64,000 bases of DNA from Flagellimonas oceani (GCF_011068285.1 NZ_CP049616.1:3802001-3866000), one strand, 5' to 3'. Shown: positions 54,915 through 64,000, numbered from the stretch's first letter. Numbers and translations are program-made. Notes: generated by a model from the letters alone, not told the origin.

Positions 54915-55112
54915 TTAGGATTTTGACTCCTTTGTTTCCCCTTCCAGTTTGTCGTCTTCTTTGGTGGCGTCCTTAAATTCTTTAATACCGCTACCAAGGC
55001 CCTTCATTAGTTCTGGGATTTTTCTACCTCCAAACAGCAAAACAACCACGGCAACAATCAACACAATCTGCCAAGGACCTAGCATTCCAAGAAATATAGT
55101 TTGAGCAATCAT
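54915..55112 (-). CDS. tatA: Sec-independent protein translocase TatA/E
   Basis: The 65-residue protein has an N-terminal membrane helix (residues about 11-28, [17 protein letters not shown]) and then the TatA signature [21 protein letters not shown], an amphipathic helix, and a charged tail. TatA oligomers form the twin-arginine translocation pore. No tatC is in the window. It is transcribed away from the M23 peptidase gene and is followed by its own terminator. Confidence 0.93.
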   Translation of the reverse strand: MIAQTIFLGMLGPWQIVLIVAVVVLLFGGRKIPELMKGLGSGIKEFKDATKEDDKLEGETKESKS

Positions 55113-55264
55113 ATTATCAAAACCTTTAATTAGAATAGTAAAAGTACTAAAAAGAAGTGGAAGAGCGTGTTCGATTAACGAAAATTAGCATTTGGGAACG
55201 ATTTTTCAGAACTTAAGCCCATAAGCTTTTTAAAAAGCTTAACATGCATATTAAAATCTAAGCC

Positions 55265-55272
55265 TATCTTTG
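55265..55272 (+). promoter_or_regulatory. -7 promoter box TATCTTTG for the M23 peptidase gene
   Basis: Exact TAnnTTTG match ending 6 nt before the ATG at 55279. Transcription would start at or near the ATG, so a TTG start at 55270 inside the box can be ruled out. Confidence 0.5.
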
Positions 55273-55278
55273 TTCATC

Positions 55279-56148
55279 ATGGCAAAGGACAAAAAGAAAA
55301 GAAAGGAGATAAAGCGTAAGCTGCTGCACAAGTATCGCTTGGTCATTCTCAATGAAAGCACTTTTGAGGAAAAGATATCCTTTAAGCTTAACAGATTGAA
55401 TGTTTTTGTTACGGGAACCATGTTCATGATTCTACTTATTGGCGTCACTACCCTGATCATTGCCTTTACTCCCCTACGCGAATATATTCCTGGGTACTCG
55501 TCCACCAAATTGAAACGCCAGGCCACCGACCTTACCTATAAAACGGATTCATTGGTCACTGTGCTCAACTACACCAACCGATATTTGGACAACGTGAGAA
55601 AGGTGTTGCGAGGCGATATCGAAAACAACCAAATGAATCGGGATTCCCTGTTTGAGCAGTATAAGCTGGACCCGGCCTCCGTGGACCTTACCCCAATTCG
55701 ACAAGATCTGTTGTTGAGGGAAGAGGTGGAGCTCGAGGACAAGTACAATCTTTTTGAAAGGGACATCGAGAATTTGGGAACATTGTTCTTTTCGCCTGTT
55801 AGCGGGACCATATCCCAAGGGTTCGACCAAAAAACAAAACACTACGCCGTGGATTTGGTGGCACCAAGGGACACTCCCGTAAAAGCCATTGCCGATGGCA
55901 CCGTGCTTTTTGCAGAGTGGACCACCGAAACCGGATATGTGATCATTGTAGAACACCAAGAAGGAATCACCTCGGTGTACAAGCACAATGGCTCTTTGAG
56001 CAAGGGACAAGGAGATTTGGTAAAGGCAGGAGAAGTAATCGCATCTATTGGAAACACGGGAGAACTTACCACAGGGCCTCACCTCCATTTTGAACTTTGG
56101 AGAAAGGGCAAACCGGTAGACCCACAGAACTATATTGATTTCAACTAA
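55279..56148 (+). CDS. M23 family (LytM-like) metallopeptidase
   Basis: ATG at 55279 gives 289 residues: a Lys-rich N-terminus, one membrane helix (about 45-70), and a coiled segment. The C-terminal LytM domain (about 180-288) carries the zinc motif H-x-x-x-D (HYAVDLVAPRDTP) and the conserved HLHFELW (second H in HLH). The LytM motifs look intact, so the enzyme may cleave peptidoglycan cross-links, or act as a membrane-anchored activator of such cleavage. The GH3-family gene starts directly after its stop codon at 56149, so the two are almost certainly co-transcribed. Confidence 0.92.
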   Translation: MAKDKKKRKEIKRKLLHKYRLVILNESTFEEKISFKLNRLNVFVTGTMFMILLIGVTTLIIAFTPLREYIPGYSSTKLKRQATDLTYKTDSLVTVLNYTNRYLDNVRKVLRGDIENNQMNRDSLFEQYKLDPASVDLTPIRQDLLLREEVELEDKYNLFERDIENLGTLFFSPVSGTISQGFDQKTKHYAVDLVAPRDTPVKAIADGTVLFAEWTTETGYVIIVEHQEGITSVYKHNGSLSKGQGDLVKAGEVIASIGNTGELTTGPHLHFELWRKGKPVDPQNYIDFN

Positions 56149-57648
56149 ATGTCCTTAAAAGCATTTGCTGCAAAAATATTTGCGAACCGAATCGCCAAAA
56201 AAACCAAAAAATGGGTAGACCAACCCGTGAAAACCCAACAAAAGGTTTTCAACCACTTGGTAGCGCAGGGCAAGGGCACCGTTTTTGGCAAAGACCATCA
56301 GTTTGAAAACATAAGGTCCCACCAAGATTTTGTAGCGCGTGTTCCCATACGCGATTACGAGGAGCTAAAGGGATACGTGCAACAAATCATTGATGGTAAA
56401 CAAGATGTACTGTGGCCAGGAAAGCCCATCTATTTTGCAAAGACCTCGGGAACTACTTCTGGGGCCAAATACATTCCCATTACCAAACCATCCATTAAAA
56501 ATCAGGTGGAAGCCTCAAGGAACGCCATTCTCAATTACATACACGAAACCGGGAACGCCGACTTTGTAGATGGCCGGATGATTTTTTTACAAGGTAGCCC
56601 GGAGCTAGAGGAAAAGAATGGCATCAAACTGGGCCGTCTTTCGGGGATTTCTGCCCATTATGTGCCGAATTACCTTCAAAAAAACCGATTGCCGAGCTGG
56701 GAAACCAATTGTATTGAGGATTGGGAGACCAAGGTGGACAAAATTGTTGAGGAGACCGAGAAAGAGAATATGTCGGTCATAGCGGGAATACCATCTTGGG
56801 TGCAGATGTACTTTGAAAAACTTAACGCCAAGACAGGGAAAAAGGTCGGTGAACTTTTCAAAGAGTTTCAGTTGTTCATTTATGGAGGGGTGAATTACGA
56901 ACCTTACCGTGCTAAATTTGAAAATCTTATCGGAAGAAAGGTGGACAGTATTGAGCTTTTTCCTGCCAGTGAAGGATTTTTTGCCTATCAAAATTCCCAA
57001 AAGGAAAAGGGAATGTTGTTGCTATTGGACGCAGGCATTTTTTATGAGTTTGTAAAGGCCGATGAATTTTTTGATGAAAACCCCAAACGATTGACCATTG
57101 CAGATGTGGAACTGGGCGTTGATTATGCGATGGTAATTTCCACAGATGCCGGGCTTTGGGGCTATAATCTTGGCGATACCGTTCGGTTTGTTTCCAAAAA
57201 CCCATACAAAATAGTGGTTTCGGGCCGCATTAAACATTTTATTTCCGCTTTTGGGGAACATGTGATTGCCAAGGAGGTTGAAGAAGCATTACGACTTGCG
57301 GTTGAACAGACCGACGCTCTGGTAAACGAATTTACCGTAGCCCCGCAGACCAATCCAGCGGAGGGAGAACTGCCCTATCATGAATGGTTCATCGAATTTG
57401 AAAGGGAGCCAACGGACATGAAAAAGTTCCAGGGCATCATGGAGGAAAGCATGAAACAGCAGAACAGTTACTATTTTGACCTTATTGATGGAAATATTCT
57501 TCAAACATTGAAAATAAGCAGCATCAAACCAAATGGTTTTCAGGATTATATGAAATCCATCGGTAAACTGGGAGGTCAGAACAAGGTCCAACGCCTTGCC
57601 AACGACCGAAAAGTGGCCGACGGACTCCAACCATTTAAAATTAGTTGA
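56149..57648 (+). CDS. GH3 auxin-responsive promoter family protein (acyl-adenylate-forming type)
   Basis: The 499-residue protein belongs to the GH3 family, whose plant members adenylate acids and conjugate them to amino acids. ATP-binding features include AKTSGTTSGAKYIPITKPS (about 102-120), a P-loop-like Ser/Thr/Gly stretch, and YGGVNYEP and SEGFFAYQ (motif 2 region). The C-terminal GRIKHFISAFGEHV matches the conserved (D)-x-x-G-E lid segment. GH3 proteins are widespread in Bacteroidota, where the substrate is unknown. The gene is fused by zero spacing to the M23 peptidase gene, which hints at an envelope role. Confidence 0.9.
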   Translation: MSLKAFAAKIFANRIAKKTKKWVDQPVKTQQKVFNHLVAQGKGTVFGKDHQFENIRSHQDFVARVPIRDYEELKGYVQQIIDGKQDVLWPGKPIYFAKTSGTTSGAKYIPITKPSIKNQVEASRNAILNYIHETGNADFVDGRMIFLQGSPELEEKNGIKLGRLSGISAHYVPNYLQKNRLPSWETNCIEDWETKVDKIVEETEKENMSVIAGIPSWVQMYFEKLNAKTGKKVGELFKEFQLFIYGGVNYEPYRAKFENLIGRKVDSIELFPASEGFFAYQNSQKEKGMLLLLDAGIFYEFVKADEFFDENPKRLTIADVELGVDYAMVISTDAGLWGYNLGDTVRFVSKNPYKIVVSGRIKHFISAFGEHVIAKEVEEALRLAVEQTDALVNEFTVAPQTNPAEGELPYHEWFIEFEREPTDMKKFQGIMEESMKQQNSYYFDLIDGNILQTLKISSIKPNGFQDYMKSIGKLGGQNKVQRLANDRKVADGLQPFKIS

Positions 57649-57681
57649 CTTAGAAGGGCTTAACTTTCATAGGAATTCACT

Positions 57682-57689
57682 TATTTTTG
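57682..57689 (+). promoter_or_regulatory. -7 promoter box TATTTTTG for the DUF6909 gene
   Basis: Exact TAnnTTTG match ending 9 nt before the ATG at 57699. It rules out the in-frame TTG at 57687, which lies within the box. Confidence 0.5.
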
Positions 57690-57698
57690 CCAGAAGAT

Positions 57699-59387
57699 AT
57701 GATGGCAACAGAAGTAAAACAGACTACTAGGGCGCAAGAGTCCACCAATGCGATCGAACGCTTGTACATCACCATGCGCCATTTGCTAAATAGGGGATTC
57801 TATAAGCCCTCCGGCGTTTCCGGCAATGCACTCAGAACAGCACTTTTATTGCTCCGCCCCGAAATTTATGGGACCATTGCAGAAGAAAAGGCCGAACTTA
57901 ACGGATTGATCTATGTGTTGGAGCGACTGCCCGAAGGGATAGAAGAGTGCCGTTTTATCAACCTAACATCCGATGAGGGTTTTGCAAAATCACATTTAAG
58001 GCCCATTGTACCCCCAAAGCGAAGAAGAAACTGCTACCGCATTGACGACGAGCAGATGAACATCGAAATTACAAGGGGCAGAAGTGATATTTACGACATT
58101 TTGACCCACCTTACCTTTTTGTTCGTTGAGTCCGGTAAAATCTCGAAAAGGGTTTTGGTAGATGACGGAACGTCTACCATAAGGGACTGGGACAAGTTGA
58201 GCGAGTTTGTTCTTTTGGAGGAAAAGGACAATGAGCAAAGGGAAGTTGCTTTGATTCATTGTGCCAATATTTTGGGGAGGACTTTTGATGAGGTAGTAAA
58301 CATTCAAAACAAACTGAAGACCCCCGAAGACCCAGACCGCTTTTTGAACGTAATTTACTGGCTCGGCAAATTGGCCATTGAGGAGGAGACCACCGGCAAT
58401 AAGAGAACCATTACCTTCAGTCCGTTGCTAAGGGAACGATTGGGACATCATATCCATGGAGAAAAGTGGGCCGATAAAATCAAGGCTACTCTTAAGGAGC
58501 ACAACCTGATGTCCAGGCCGCTTCATATCATAAGCGCCAATATGCACAGTGTAATGAACTCGCTCTTTGCCAAAAAAGCATTGGCCGAGGAGTTTCCGGA
58601 CAATGAATCTTTGGATATTTATGAAGCCTTGGGCTCCGATAAGAACAGGTCGCTCAATAAAAAGGTGAAGAATTTGGCCCAAAGCAATGGAATGATCTTT
58701 CTGGATGACGAGTCCGGTGCGAACATTGATGTCCAAATTTTTGATACCGCCAAATTTGGAAGCGAAAGCTGTTGTTACCAGCTCCCGGCAGATGTTCCAG
58801 AGGAAGAAAAACCCGTTATATTTGTGATGGACTATGCCTTTGGGGAACAGGCCTACGAGACTATCGATGAGCTTTTGAAACCGATGGAAGATGGTAAGGA
58901 AAAGATTTTTCTTAATGTAGATTCGGTATCCATAATGGGAAAAGCTGGAATACTGGAAGGCGGCAAAGGAGACTTGATGATTCCTTCCGCACATATTTTC
59001 GAGGGTACGGCGGATAATTATCCCTTCAACAACGAACTCAGTGGTTCCGATTTTGAAGGGCACGGTTTGAAGGTCATGGAAGGGACCATGGTTACCGTAT
59101 TGGGAACATCGCTTCAAAACAGGGATATTCTACAGTTTTTCAACGAATCCACTTGGAACGTGATCGGATTGGAAATGGAAGGGGTGCACTATCAAAAAGC
59201 GATACAATCGGCATCGCAGATACGAAAGAGCATCAAGAAAGATGTGAAGGTAAGATACGCTTACTATGCATCGGACAATCCCTTGGAGACCGGGAGCACT
59301 TTAGCTTCGGGCGGACTGGGAACAACAGGGGTAAAACCCACATATTTGATAACGGACAGAATTTTAAAACAAATATTCAATTCATAG
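57699..59387 (+). CDS. DUF6909 family protein, possibly with a nucleoside-phosphorylase-like C-terminus
   Basis: ATG 57699 (or 57702) gives about 562 residues. The N-terminal RAQESTNAIERLYITMRHLLNRGFYKPSGVSG is typical of a Bacteroidota-specific family that I associate with DUF6909. The region from about 370 onward has HxxxGT- and GLEMEG-like elements (IGLEMEGVHYQKAIQ). These recall the substrate-binding loop of PNP/UDP-family nucleoside phosphorylases, where a Glu binds ribose, followed by ASDNPLETGSTLA. This suggests nucleoside or nucleotide binding. The Wzz-like gene starts 2 nt after the stop, so the gene may be the first of the polysaccharide operon. Confidence 0.78.
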   Translation: MMATEVKQTTRAQESTNAIERLYITMRHLLNRGFYKPSGVSGNALRTALLLLRPEIYGTIAEEKAELNGLIYVLERLPEGIEECRFINLTSDEGFAKSHLRPIVPPKRRRNCYRIDDEQMNIEITRGRSDIYDILTHLTFLFVESGKISKRVLVDDGTSTIRDWDKLSEFVLLEEKDNEQREVALIHCANILGRTFDEVVNIQNKLKTPEDPDRFLNVIYWLGKLAIEEETTGNKRTITFSPLLRERLGHHIHGEKWADKIKATLKEHNLMSRPLHIISANMHSVMNSLFAKKALAEEFPDNESLDIYEALGSDKNRSLNKKVKNLAQSNGMIFLDDESGANIDVQIFDTAKFGSESCCYQLPADVPEEEKPVIFVMDYAFGEQAYETIDELLKPMEDGKEKIFLNVDSVSIMGKAGILEGGKGDLMIPSAHIFEGTADNYPFNNELSGSDFEGHGLKVMEGTMVTVLGTSLQNRDILQFFNESTWNVIGLEMEGVHYQKAIQSASQIRKSIKKDVKVRYAYYASDNPLETGSTLASGGLGTTGVKPTYLITDRILKQIFNS

Positions 59388-59389
59388 GT

Positions 59390-60439
59390 ATGGCAGACCA
59401 ACCAGTAAATCAGAAAAATTCGGATGAAATCGATTTGGGGCAATTGTTCCAGATGATCGGAAAGGGATTTCAAAAGCTCTTTAACTTCATTGGCAGCATT
59501 TTTAAAGGAATATTCCACTTGATCGTGTTGTTTCTTCTTTTTATCCAAAAAAACATAATTTTTATTGGTGCGGCTATTATCATAGGTGGAGTAGCTGGAT
59601 TTGTTCTGGATAGAACCACTCCTGAGAAATATATTTCCAGAATGGTGGTAGAACCGAACTTTAACAGTGTCCAACAACTATATAATAACATTGCCTTTTA
59701 TAATGATTTGGCTGATGCACAGGATTCTGTTGCCCTGGCAACTGCGTTGAACATTACGGAACATGAGGCGGCCAGTATCAAAGAGATTTTTACAGATTCT
59801 TATTCGGATGAAAACCAGAAGATAAAATTATTCGACGAGTTTATCCGAGAGTTGGATACTACTACCGTTAAGGCCATCGATTACACGAATTATCTCGAAA
59901 ACTTTAATTCCATGGATGCTAGATTTCATCAAATATCCATGATAAGCACGGACAATAGAGTGGCCAAAAAGGCCCAACCGGCCATAATCAACTCGATTTC
60001 TGTAAATGAGTATTTCAAGCTTCAAAAAAGAATCAATGACGAAAACTTAGATCTTCAAGAAGAGATATACAAAAAACAGTTGGTGGAAATAGATTCCCTA
60101 CAGAGCTTATACCGAACGGTTTTGGTAAAGGAGGCCGATAAACCGATGCAAGGCACCAACATCAATTTAGCAGAAGGAGGCGAATCCAAGGGGAGGGAGT
60201 TGGCCCTTGTCCAAGAAAAAGATATTTTAAAAGAAAAACTGGTTGAATTGAACCAAGAACGAGCCAACAAGTCGACCATCATCAACGTAATAAGTGATTT
60301 TCCGACAAGAGGAGTAGAGCAAAAAGGGTTATGGAAAAGTTATAAGTTTAAGTTGCCCATTTTGTTGTTGATTGTGGTGTTGGGAGTTCTGGCACTTTTG
60401 GAACTTAATAAGTATTTGAAGTCCTATAATCAGAAATAA
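59390..60439 (+). CDS. Wzz-like polysaccharide chain-length determinant or co-polymerase
   Basis: ATG at 59390 gives 349 residues starting MADQPVNQKNSDEIDLGQLF. There are two membrane helices, near residues 44-68 (HLIVLFLLFIQKNIIFIGAAIIIGGVAG) and 318-338. Between them is a periplasmic helical region with the opening KYISRMVVEPNFNSVQQLYNNI. The two-helix layout matches Wzz/chain-length regulators of the PCP family, which set O-antigen or capsule chain length. No cytoplasmic kinase domain is present. It leads a plus-strand run with rfbD, rfbB, rfbA and rfbC. The reading frame upstream of 59390 stays open into DUF6909 but is a shadow of that gene. Confidence 0.82.
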   Translation: MADQPVNQKNSDEIDLGQLFQMIGKGFQKLFNFIGSIFKGIFHLIVLFLLFIQKNIIFIGAAIIIGGVAGFVLDRTTPEKYISRMVVEPNFNSVQQLYNNIAFYNDLADAQDSVALATALNITEHEAASIKEIFTDSYSDENQKIKLFDEFIRELDTTTVKAIDYTNYLENFNSMDARFHQISMISTDNRVAKKAQPAIINSISVNEYFKLQKRINDENLDLQEEIYKKQLVEIDSLQSLYRTVLVKEADKPMQGTNINLAEGGESKGRELALVQEKDILKEKLVELNQERANKSTIINVISDFPTRGVEQKGLWKSYKFKLPILLLIVVLGVLALLELNKYLKSYNQK

Positions 60440-60474
60440 ACCTTATTGTAGGGATACGGGAACAATTGAGTGCT

Positions 60475-61251
60475 ATGGTACGAATCTTGGTGACAGGAGC
60501 TGGCGGGCAACTTGGTCAAACCCTGCAAAATAACGCCCAAAAATTTACCGTTTTTAGTTTTGACTTTAAACTATCCAATGAGTTGGATGTTACAGAGCCC
60601 GCCCAATTATTTGATGTTTTTAAGCAAGGGCAGTATGATTTCTGCATCAATTGCGCTGCTTATACAAATGTTGAAGAAGCAGAAAAACAGCCCCAAAAAG
60701 CCATGAATGTGAATGCCGAGGGAGCAAAACAACTTGCGGAAGTTTGTAAAATGCATGGTACGACTTTGATTCATATTTCCACGGATTATGTTTTCGATGG
60801 GAAAAAAAAAGCGGGGTACACCGTGGCAGATAAAACCAATCCAATCAACGTATATGGAAAATCCAAGTTGGCCGGGGAAAAGTTTATTCAACAGATTCAA
60901 CCCAACCATTATATAATCCGCACATCTTGGTTGTACAGTAAGAAATACGGGCACAATTTTTACAGAGCAATAGTGAGAAAGGCTTTGGCGGGAGAGGACT
61001 TGAATATCACGGATGCCCAAAAAGGGTGCCCCACCAACGCAGAGTCATTGGCCAAATTTATTTTGAACGAAATCGTGTTGGGAGAAAAACCTTTTGGTAT
61101 TTACCATTTTACGGATGGAAAACCGATGACATGGTATGATTTTGCCAAACAAATATTGAATGAGAATGGTCTGACGGATAAGGTCAATCTTGTTTTGGAG
61201 CCTAATTATCGTACTTTAGCAAAGAGGCCAAAGAACAGTGTTCTTGAATGA
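60475..61251 (+). CDS. rfbD: dTDP-4-dehydrorhamnose reductase
   Basis: ATG 60475 gives 258 residues, beginning MVRILVTGAGGQLGQTL, the Rossmann nucleotide-binding motif of extended SDRs. The substrate motif HISTDYVFDG, the catalytic YGKSKLAGE (Tyr and Lys of YxxxK), and the C-terminal RTLAKRPKNSVL, typical of RmlD, are all present. The enzyme performs the last step of dTDP-L-rhamnose synthesis, reducing the 4-keto sugar with NAD(P)H. It is somewhat shorter than the 280-300 residues of most RmlD. Order here is D-B-A-C, with 35 bp before Wzz's end and 38 bp to rfbB. Confidence 0.93.
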   Translation: MVRILVTGAGGQLGQTLQNNAQKFTVFSFDFKLSNELDVTEPAQLFDVFKQGQYDFCINCAAYTNVEEAEKQPQKAMNVNAEGAKQLAEVCKMHGTTLIHISTDYVFDGKKKAGYTVADKTNPINVYGKSKLAGEKFIQQIQPNHYIIRTSWLYSKKYGHNFYRAIVRKALAGEDLNITDAQKGCPTNAESLAKFILNEIVLGEKPFGIYHFTDGKPMTWYDFAKQILNENGLTDKVNLVLEPNYRTLAKRPKNSVLE

Positions 61252-61289
61252 GTGAATAAGGCCTTAAAAGGCTTTTAACAGGGGCATAC

Positions 61290-62351
61290 ATGGAGAAGAA
61301 AAATATTTTGATTACCGGAGGAGCTGGTTTTATCGGCTCTCATGTGGTTCGGCGGTTTGTTGAACTATATGGGGAGTATCAAATTTTTAATCTAGATGCC
61401 TTGACTTATGCTGGAAATCTGGAAAACCTGAAAGATATAGAGCAAGCCCCAAACTATTCATTTGTTAAAGGAGATATTACTGATGCGGGTTTTGTAAACG
61501 ATCTTTTCTCCCAAATCAATTTTGATGGGATAATTCATTTGGCCGCGGAATCCCATGTGGACCGGTCTATATCTGACCCCTTATCTTTTGTGCGAACGAA
61601 TGTTTTGGGCACCGTCAATTTGTTGAACGCCTCATTACAATCGTCAAAAGCGAACCCCGCCTTTTTGTTTTATCATATCAGTACCGATGAGGTTTTCGGA
61701 AGCTTGGGGCAGGAAGGGCTTTTCAATGAAAGTACGGCGTACGACCCAAACTCGCCTTACTCGGCATCCAAGGCAAGCTCTGACCATTTTGTAAGGGCCT
61801 ATGGTGAAACGTATGATTTGCGGTATGTTATTTCTAACTGCTCCAACAATTACGGCCCCAATCAATTCCCCGAAAAATTAATACCGTTGTTCATCAATAA
61901 TATCATAAAAAACAAGCCATTGCCCGTTTATGGTGATGGCAACTATACCCGCGATTGGTTGTATGTAAAAGATCATGCAGAGGCCATCGATTTGGTATTT
62001 CATAAAGGAAGAAAAGGAGAAACCTACAACATAGGCGGTTTCAATGAATGGAAGAATATAGAATTGACCCGCTTGCTATGCCAACTAATGGACAAAAAAC
62101 TTGGAAGAAAGGAGGGAACATCAGAAAAACTCATAACCTTTGTAAAAGACCGCCCAGGACATGATCTAAGATATGCCATAGACGCATCCAAAATAAATAA
62201 AGAATTAGGCTGGAAGCCTTCGGTCACCTTTGAGGAAGGGCTCGAAAAGACCATAGATTGGTATTTTGAAAACCAAAAATGGTTGGACCAGGTCACGTCG
62301 GGTAATTATCGTGAATATTACCAAAAACAATATCAAGAATACAACTCATGA
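61290..62351 (+). CDS. rfbB: dTDP-glucose 4,6-dehydratase
   Basis: The 353-residue extended SDR has NAD+ motif [10 protein letters not shown] (about 8-17), [11 protein letters not shown] near 82-92, HISTDEVFG near 128-136 (the Asp-Glu catalytic pair), and [10 protein letters not shown] (YxxxK). It converts dTDP-glucose to the 4-keto-6-deoxy intermediate, the second step to dTDP-L-rhamnose. Length is usual. It overlaps rfbA by 4 nt. Confidence 0.96.
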   Translation: MEKKNILITGGAGFIGSHVVRRFVELYGEYQIFNLDALTYAGNLENLKDIEQAPNYSFVKGDITDAGFVNDLFSQINFDGIIHLAAESHVDRSISDPLSFVRTNVLGTVNLLNASLQSSKANPAFLFYHISTDEVFGSLGQEGLFNESTAYDPNSPYSASKASSDHFVRAYGETYDLRYVISNCSNNYGPNQFPEKLIPLFINNIIKNKPLPVYGDGNYTRDWLYVKDHAEAIDLVFHKGRKGETYNIGGFNEWKNIELTRLLCQLMDKKLGRKEGTSEKLITFVKDRPGHDLRYAIDASKINKELGWKPSVTFEEGLEKTIDWYFENQKWLDQVTSGNYREYYQKQYQEYNS

Positions 62352-63217
62352 AAGGAATCATACTGGCAGGAGGAACCGGTAGCAGGCTGCACCCACTTAC
62401 CCTTTCGGTGAGCAAGCAGCTGATGCCCATTTACGACAAGCCAATGATTTATTATCCTTTGTCCACCTTAATGTATGCCGGAATCAGGGAAATTCTTATT
62501 ATTTCAACCCCAAAAGACCTTCCACTTTTTCGGGAACTGTTGGGTGACGGACAAAAATATGGTTGTTCTTTTACCTTTGCGGCGCAAGAATCCCCGAATG
62601 GTCTTGCGGAGGCATTCATCATTGGAGAAGACTTTATTGGCAGGGATAAGGTTGCCCTTATTTTGGGGGACAATATTTTTTATGGAGCCGGTTTGTCCAA
62701 ACTATTGCAGGAAAATAGCGACCCAGAAGGGGGGGTCATTTATGCTTACAGGGTAAACGACCCACAGCGATATGGGGTGGTAGAATTTGACGAGGAAGGG
62801 AAAGCCATCAGTATAGAAGAGAAGCCCAAAAAACCCAAATCCAATTATGTAGTGCCGGGAATCTACTTTTACGATAATGATGTTGTCTCTATTGCCAAAA
62901 ACATACAGCCCAGCAGTAGAGGAGAATTGGAGATTACGGATGTCAACAAAGCGTATTTAAAAAAGGGTAAGCTCAGCGTTAGTATATTGGACAGGGGAAC
63001 TGCGTGGCTGGACACCGGGACATTTCAGGCTTTGATGCAAGCGTCACAATTTGTGGAGGTGATTGAAGAGCGCCAAGGGTTGATAACAGGATCAATTGAA
63101 GTAGCCGCCTATGAAATGGGTTATATCAATGAAAATCAGTTGAAAGAATTGGCCGAACCATTAATGAAGAGTGGTTACGGTAAAAGATTGTTGGGAATTT
63201 TGAATAAAGAAGAATGA
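62348..63217 (+). CDS. rfbA: Glucose-1-phosphate thymidylyltransferase
   Basis: The 289-residue nucleotidyltransferase opens [25 protein letters not shown], the pyrophosphorylase signature. [15 protein letters not shown] and the C-terminal [20 protein letters not shown] are characteristic of RmlA. It makes dTDP-glucose from dTTP and glucose 1-phosphate, the first step to dTDP-L-rhamnose. It overlaps both neighbours by 4 nt (rfbB and rfbC), so translation is coupled. Confidence 0.97.
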   Translation: MKGIILAGGTGSRLHPLTLSVSKQLMPIYDKPMIYYPLSTLMYAGIREILIISTPKDLPLFRELLGDGQKYGCSFTFAAQESPNGLAEAFIIGEDFIGRDKVALILGDNIFYGAGLSKLLQENSDPEGGVIYAYRVNDPQRYGVVEFDEEGKAISIEEKPKKPKSNYVVPGIYFYDNDVVSIAKNIQPSSRGELEITDVNKAYLKKGKLSVSILDRGTAWLDTGTFQALMQASQFVEVIEERQGLITGSIEVAAYEMGYINENQLKELAEPLMKSGYGKRLLGILNKEE

Positions 63218-63759
63218 TAAAAGCGACAGAGACGAAACTAAAAGGATGCTTTATCATAGAACCGGAAATTTTTGAAGATGAACGGGGGTATTTCTTTGAG
63301 AGCTTTAATCACAGAGCGTTTTGTGAAGCTATTGGCCGAGAGGTAAATTTTGTACAGGATAACCAATCCTTCTCAAAAAAAGGAGTGTTGCGTGGATTGC
63401 ATTTTCAAAAAGGAGAGCATGCCCAGGCCAAGTTGGTTTCGGTGTTACAAGGAAGAATTCAGGATGTAGTGGTTGATTTGCGTAAAGATTCTCCTACCTT
63501 TGCGCAGCATTTATCCATAGAGTTAAGTTGTGATAACAAGAAGCAGTTATTTGTTCCACGAGGATTTGCCCATGGGTTTTTAACATTGAGCGAATCAGCA
63601 GAGGTATTTTACAAGTGCGATAATTATTATAATAAAGAGGCTGAGGGGGGGATTAAGTATGATAATTCGGATTTAGGTATCAAGTGGAGATTGAAAAATA
63701 GCGACATTGTACTGTCTAATAAAGATAAAGTTTTATCGAATTTAATGGATAAATTTTAG
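63214..63759 (+). CDS. rfbC: dTDP-4-dehydrorhamnose 3,5-epimerase
   Basis: The 181-residue RmlC-type cupin has [30 protein letters not shown] (catalytic His in GLHFQ), [13 protein letters not shown] and [24 protein letters not shown]. It inverts C3 and C5 of the 4-keto sugar in dTDP-L-rhamnose synthesis. With rfbD, rfbB and rfbA it completes the pathway. The gene overlaps rfbA by 4 nt. The last residues and a short AT-rich gap lead to the next polysaccharide gene. Confidence 0.96.
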   Translation: MIKATETKLKGCFIIEPEIFEDERGYFFESFNHRAFCEAIGREVNFVQDNQSFSKKGVLRGLHFQKGEHAQAKLVSVLQGRIQDVVVDLRKDSPTFAQHLSIELSCDNKKQLFVPRGFAHGFLTLSESAEVFYKCDNYYNKEAEGGIKYDNSDLGIKWRLKNSDIVLSNKDKVLSNLMDKF

Positions 63760-63807
63760 TGATTAAGACAAGCCGAAAAGGATACAAAACAATTACAAAT
63801 TAAAACA

Positions 63808-64000
63808 ATGGACAATATATTATCCTTGATTGGAAGAAAAAATGAGCTCTTCGGGGAGGATATTAAGGCTCATGAAGAGATACTATTACAAAAAATCATA
63901 AACTCATCTTTTTTGGTTTTAGGAGGAGCTGGTTCAATAGGACAAGCCGTTACCAAAGAAATCTTTAAAAGAAACCCCAAAAAACTTCATGTTGTTGACA
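63808..64000 (+). CDS. UDP-sugar 4,6-dehydratase/polysaccharide biosynthesis protein, 3' truncated
   Basis: The ORF starts at ATG 63808 and continues past the window edge. The 64 visible residues contain a Rossmann motif VLGGAGSIGQAV preceded by an N-terminal helical segment, as in CapD/PseB-type UDP-GlcNAc 4,6-dehydratases. It lies 48 bp after rfbC in the same direction and probably continues the O-antigen or capsule cluster. Exact substrate is not decidable from this piece. Confidence 0.7.
   Translation, partial: MDNILSLIGRKNELFGEDIKAHEEILLQKIINSSFLVLGGAGSIGQAVTKEIFKRNPKKLHVVD

Noticed and set aside
59153..59389. An in-frame open extension upstream of the Wzz-like gene, giving a 428-residue product
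   Set aside because: It lies inside the 3' end of the DUF6909 gene in another frame, has no Wzz-like sequence, and the ATG at 59390 gives a normal N-terminus.
1..64000. CRISPR array, insertion sequence with transposase, rRNA genes or riboswitch
   Set aside because: No direct-repeat array, transposase, rRNA stretch or recognisable riboswitch core was seen; the only mobile-like structure is the DUF559 unit.

Overview
The window is chromosomal DNA from a member of the Flavobacteriaceae (Bacteroidota), probably close to Muricauda/Allomuricauda. This rests on the sprC-sprD-sprB-sprF gliding and type IX secretion (T9SS) locus, several Bacteroidota-restricted families (DUF4175, DUF4837, DUF6909, DUF6747-like), -7 promoter boxes of the form TAnnTTTG, and the gene set around ybeY/mnmG. 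The genus is inference. Most of the window is ordinary core genome with compact, mostly short operons.

Layout. 0-7.4 kb: a truncated S8 protease, an M1 metallopeptidase, a DUF559 endonuclease fused in frame to the RNase P protein (rnpA), a C-terminal processing protease, a membrane protein and a lipoprotein. 7.7-9.6 kb: a two-gene restriction-modification unit (DNA cytosine methyltransferase plus PD-(D/E)XK-like nuclease). 9.6-11.4 kb, minus strand: GNAT acetyltransferase, CDF metal exporter, rpiB. 11.4-12.0 kb: a 594-bp AT-rich non-coding region with DnaA-box-like words, a candidate oriC. 12-15.6 kb: rnr, a GIN-domain protein and a LysE transporter. 15.6-15.8 kb: two tRNA-Cys-like genes, the second with an abnormal anticodon loop. 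15.9-31.6 kb, minus strand: folB, then the operon sprC-sprD-sprB-sprF including a 3338-residue SprB adhesin. 31.9-37.4 kb: glnS, a YtxH/holin-like/small-protein trio, an SPFH protein and gltX. 37.5-44.7 kb: DUF4175, ybeY, mnmG, a lipoprotein and a methyltransferase, with parS-like sites on both sides of mnmG. 44.9-52.6 kb: an OmpH-like lipoprotein, small membrane proteins, a DoxX protein, DNA polymerase III delta', pgk, a LysM transglycosylase, DUF4837 and a 56-residue membrane protein. 52.9-57.6 kb: an OmpA/PD40 protein, tatA, an M23 peptidase and a GH3 protein. 57.7-64 kb: DUF6909, a Wzz-like chain-length protein, the dTDP-L-rhamnose genes rfbD-rfbB-rfbA-rfbC, and the start of a nucleotide-sugar dehydratase, which opens a surface polysaccharide cluster.

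The most unusual structure is at 3283-3770. A DUF559 (Vsr-like) endonuclease ORF is bounded by 28-bp inverted repeats, each containing a 16-bp near-palindrome. The unit sits exactly at the 5' end of rnpA and has replaced its start codon, so the essential RNase P protein appears to be made as a nuclease fusion. A decayed copy of the same repeat lies at 9545-9576. This resembles a REP-like or domesticated mobile unit built around a DUF559 nuclease. Other points of note are the second tRNA-Cys with C33, the parS and candidate oriC signals, and the double SPOR-like tail on SprD.
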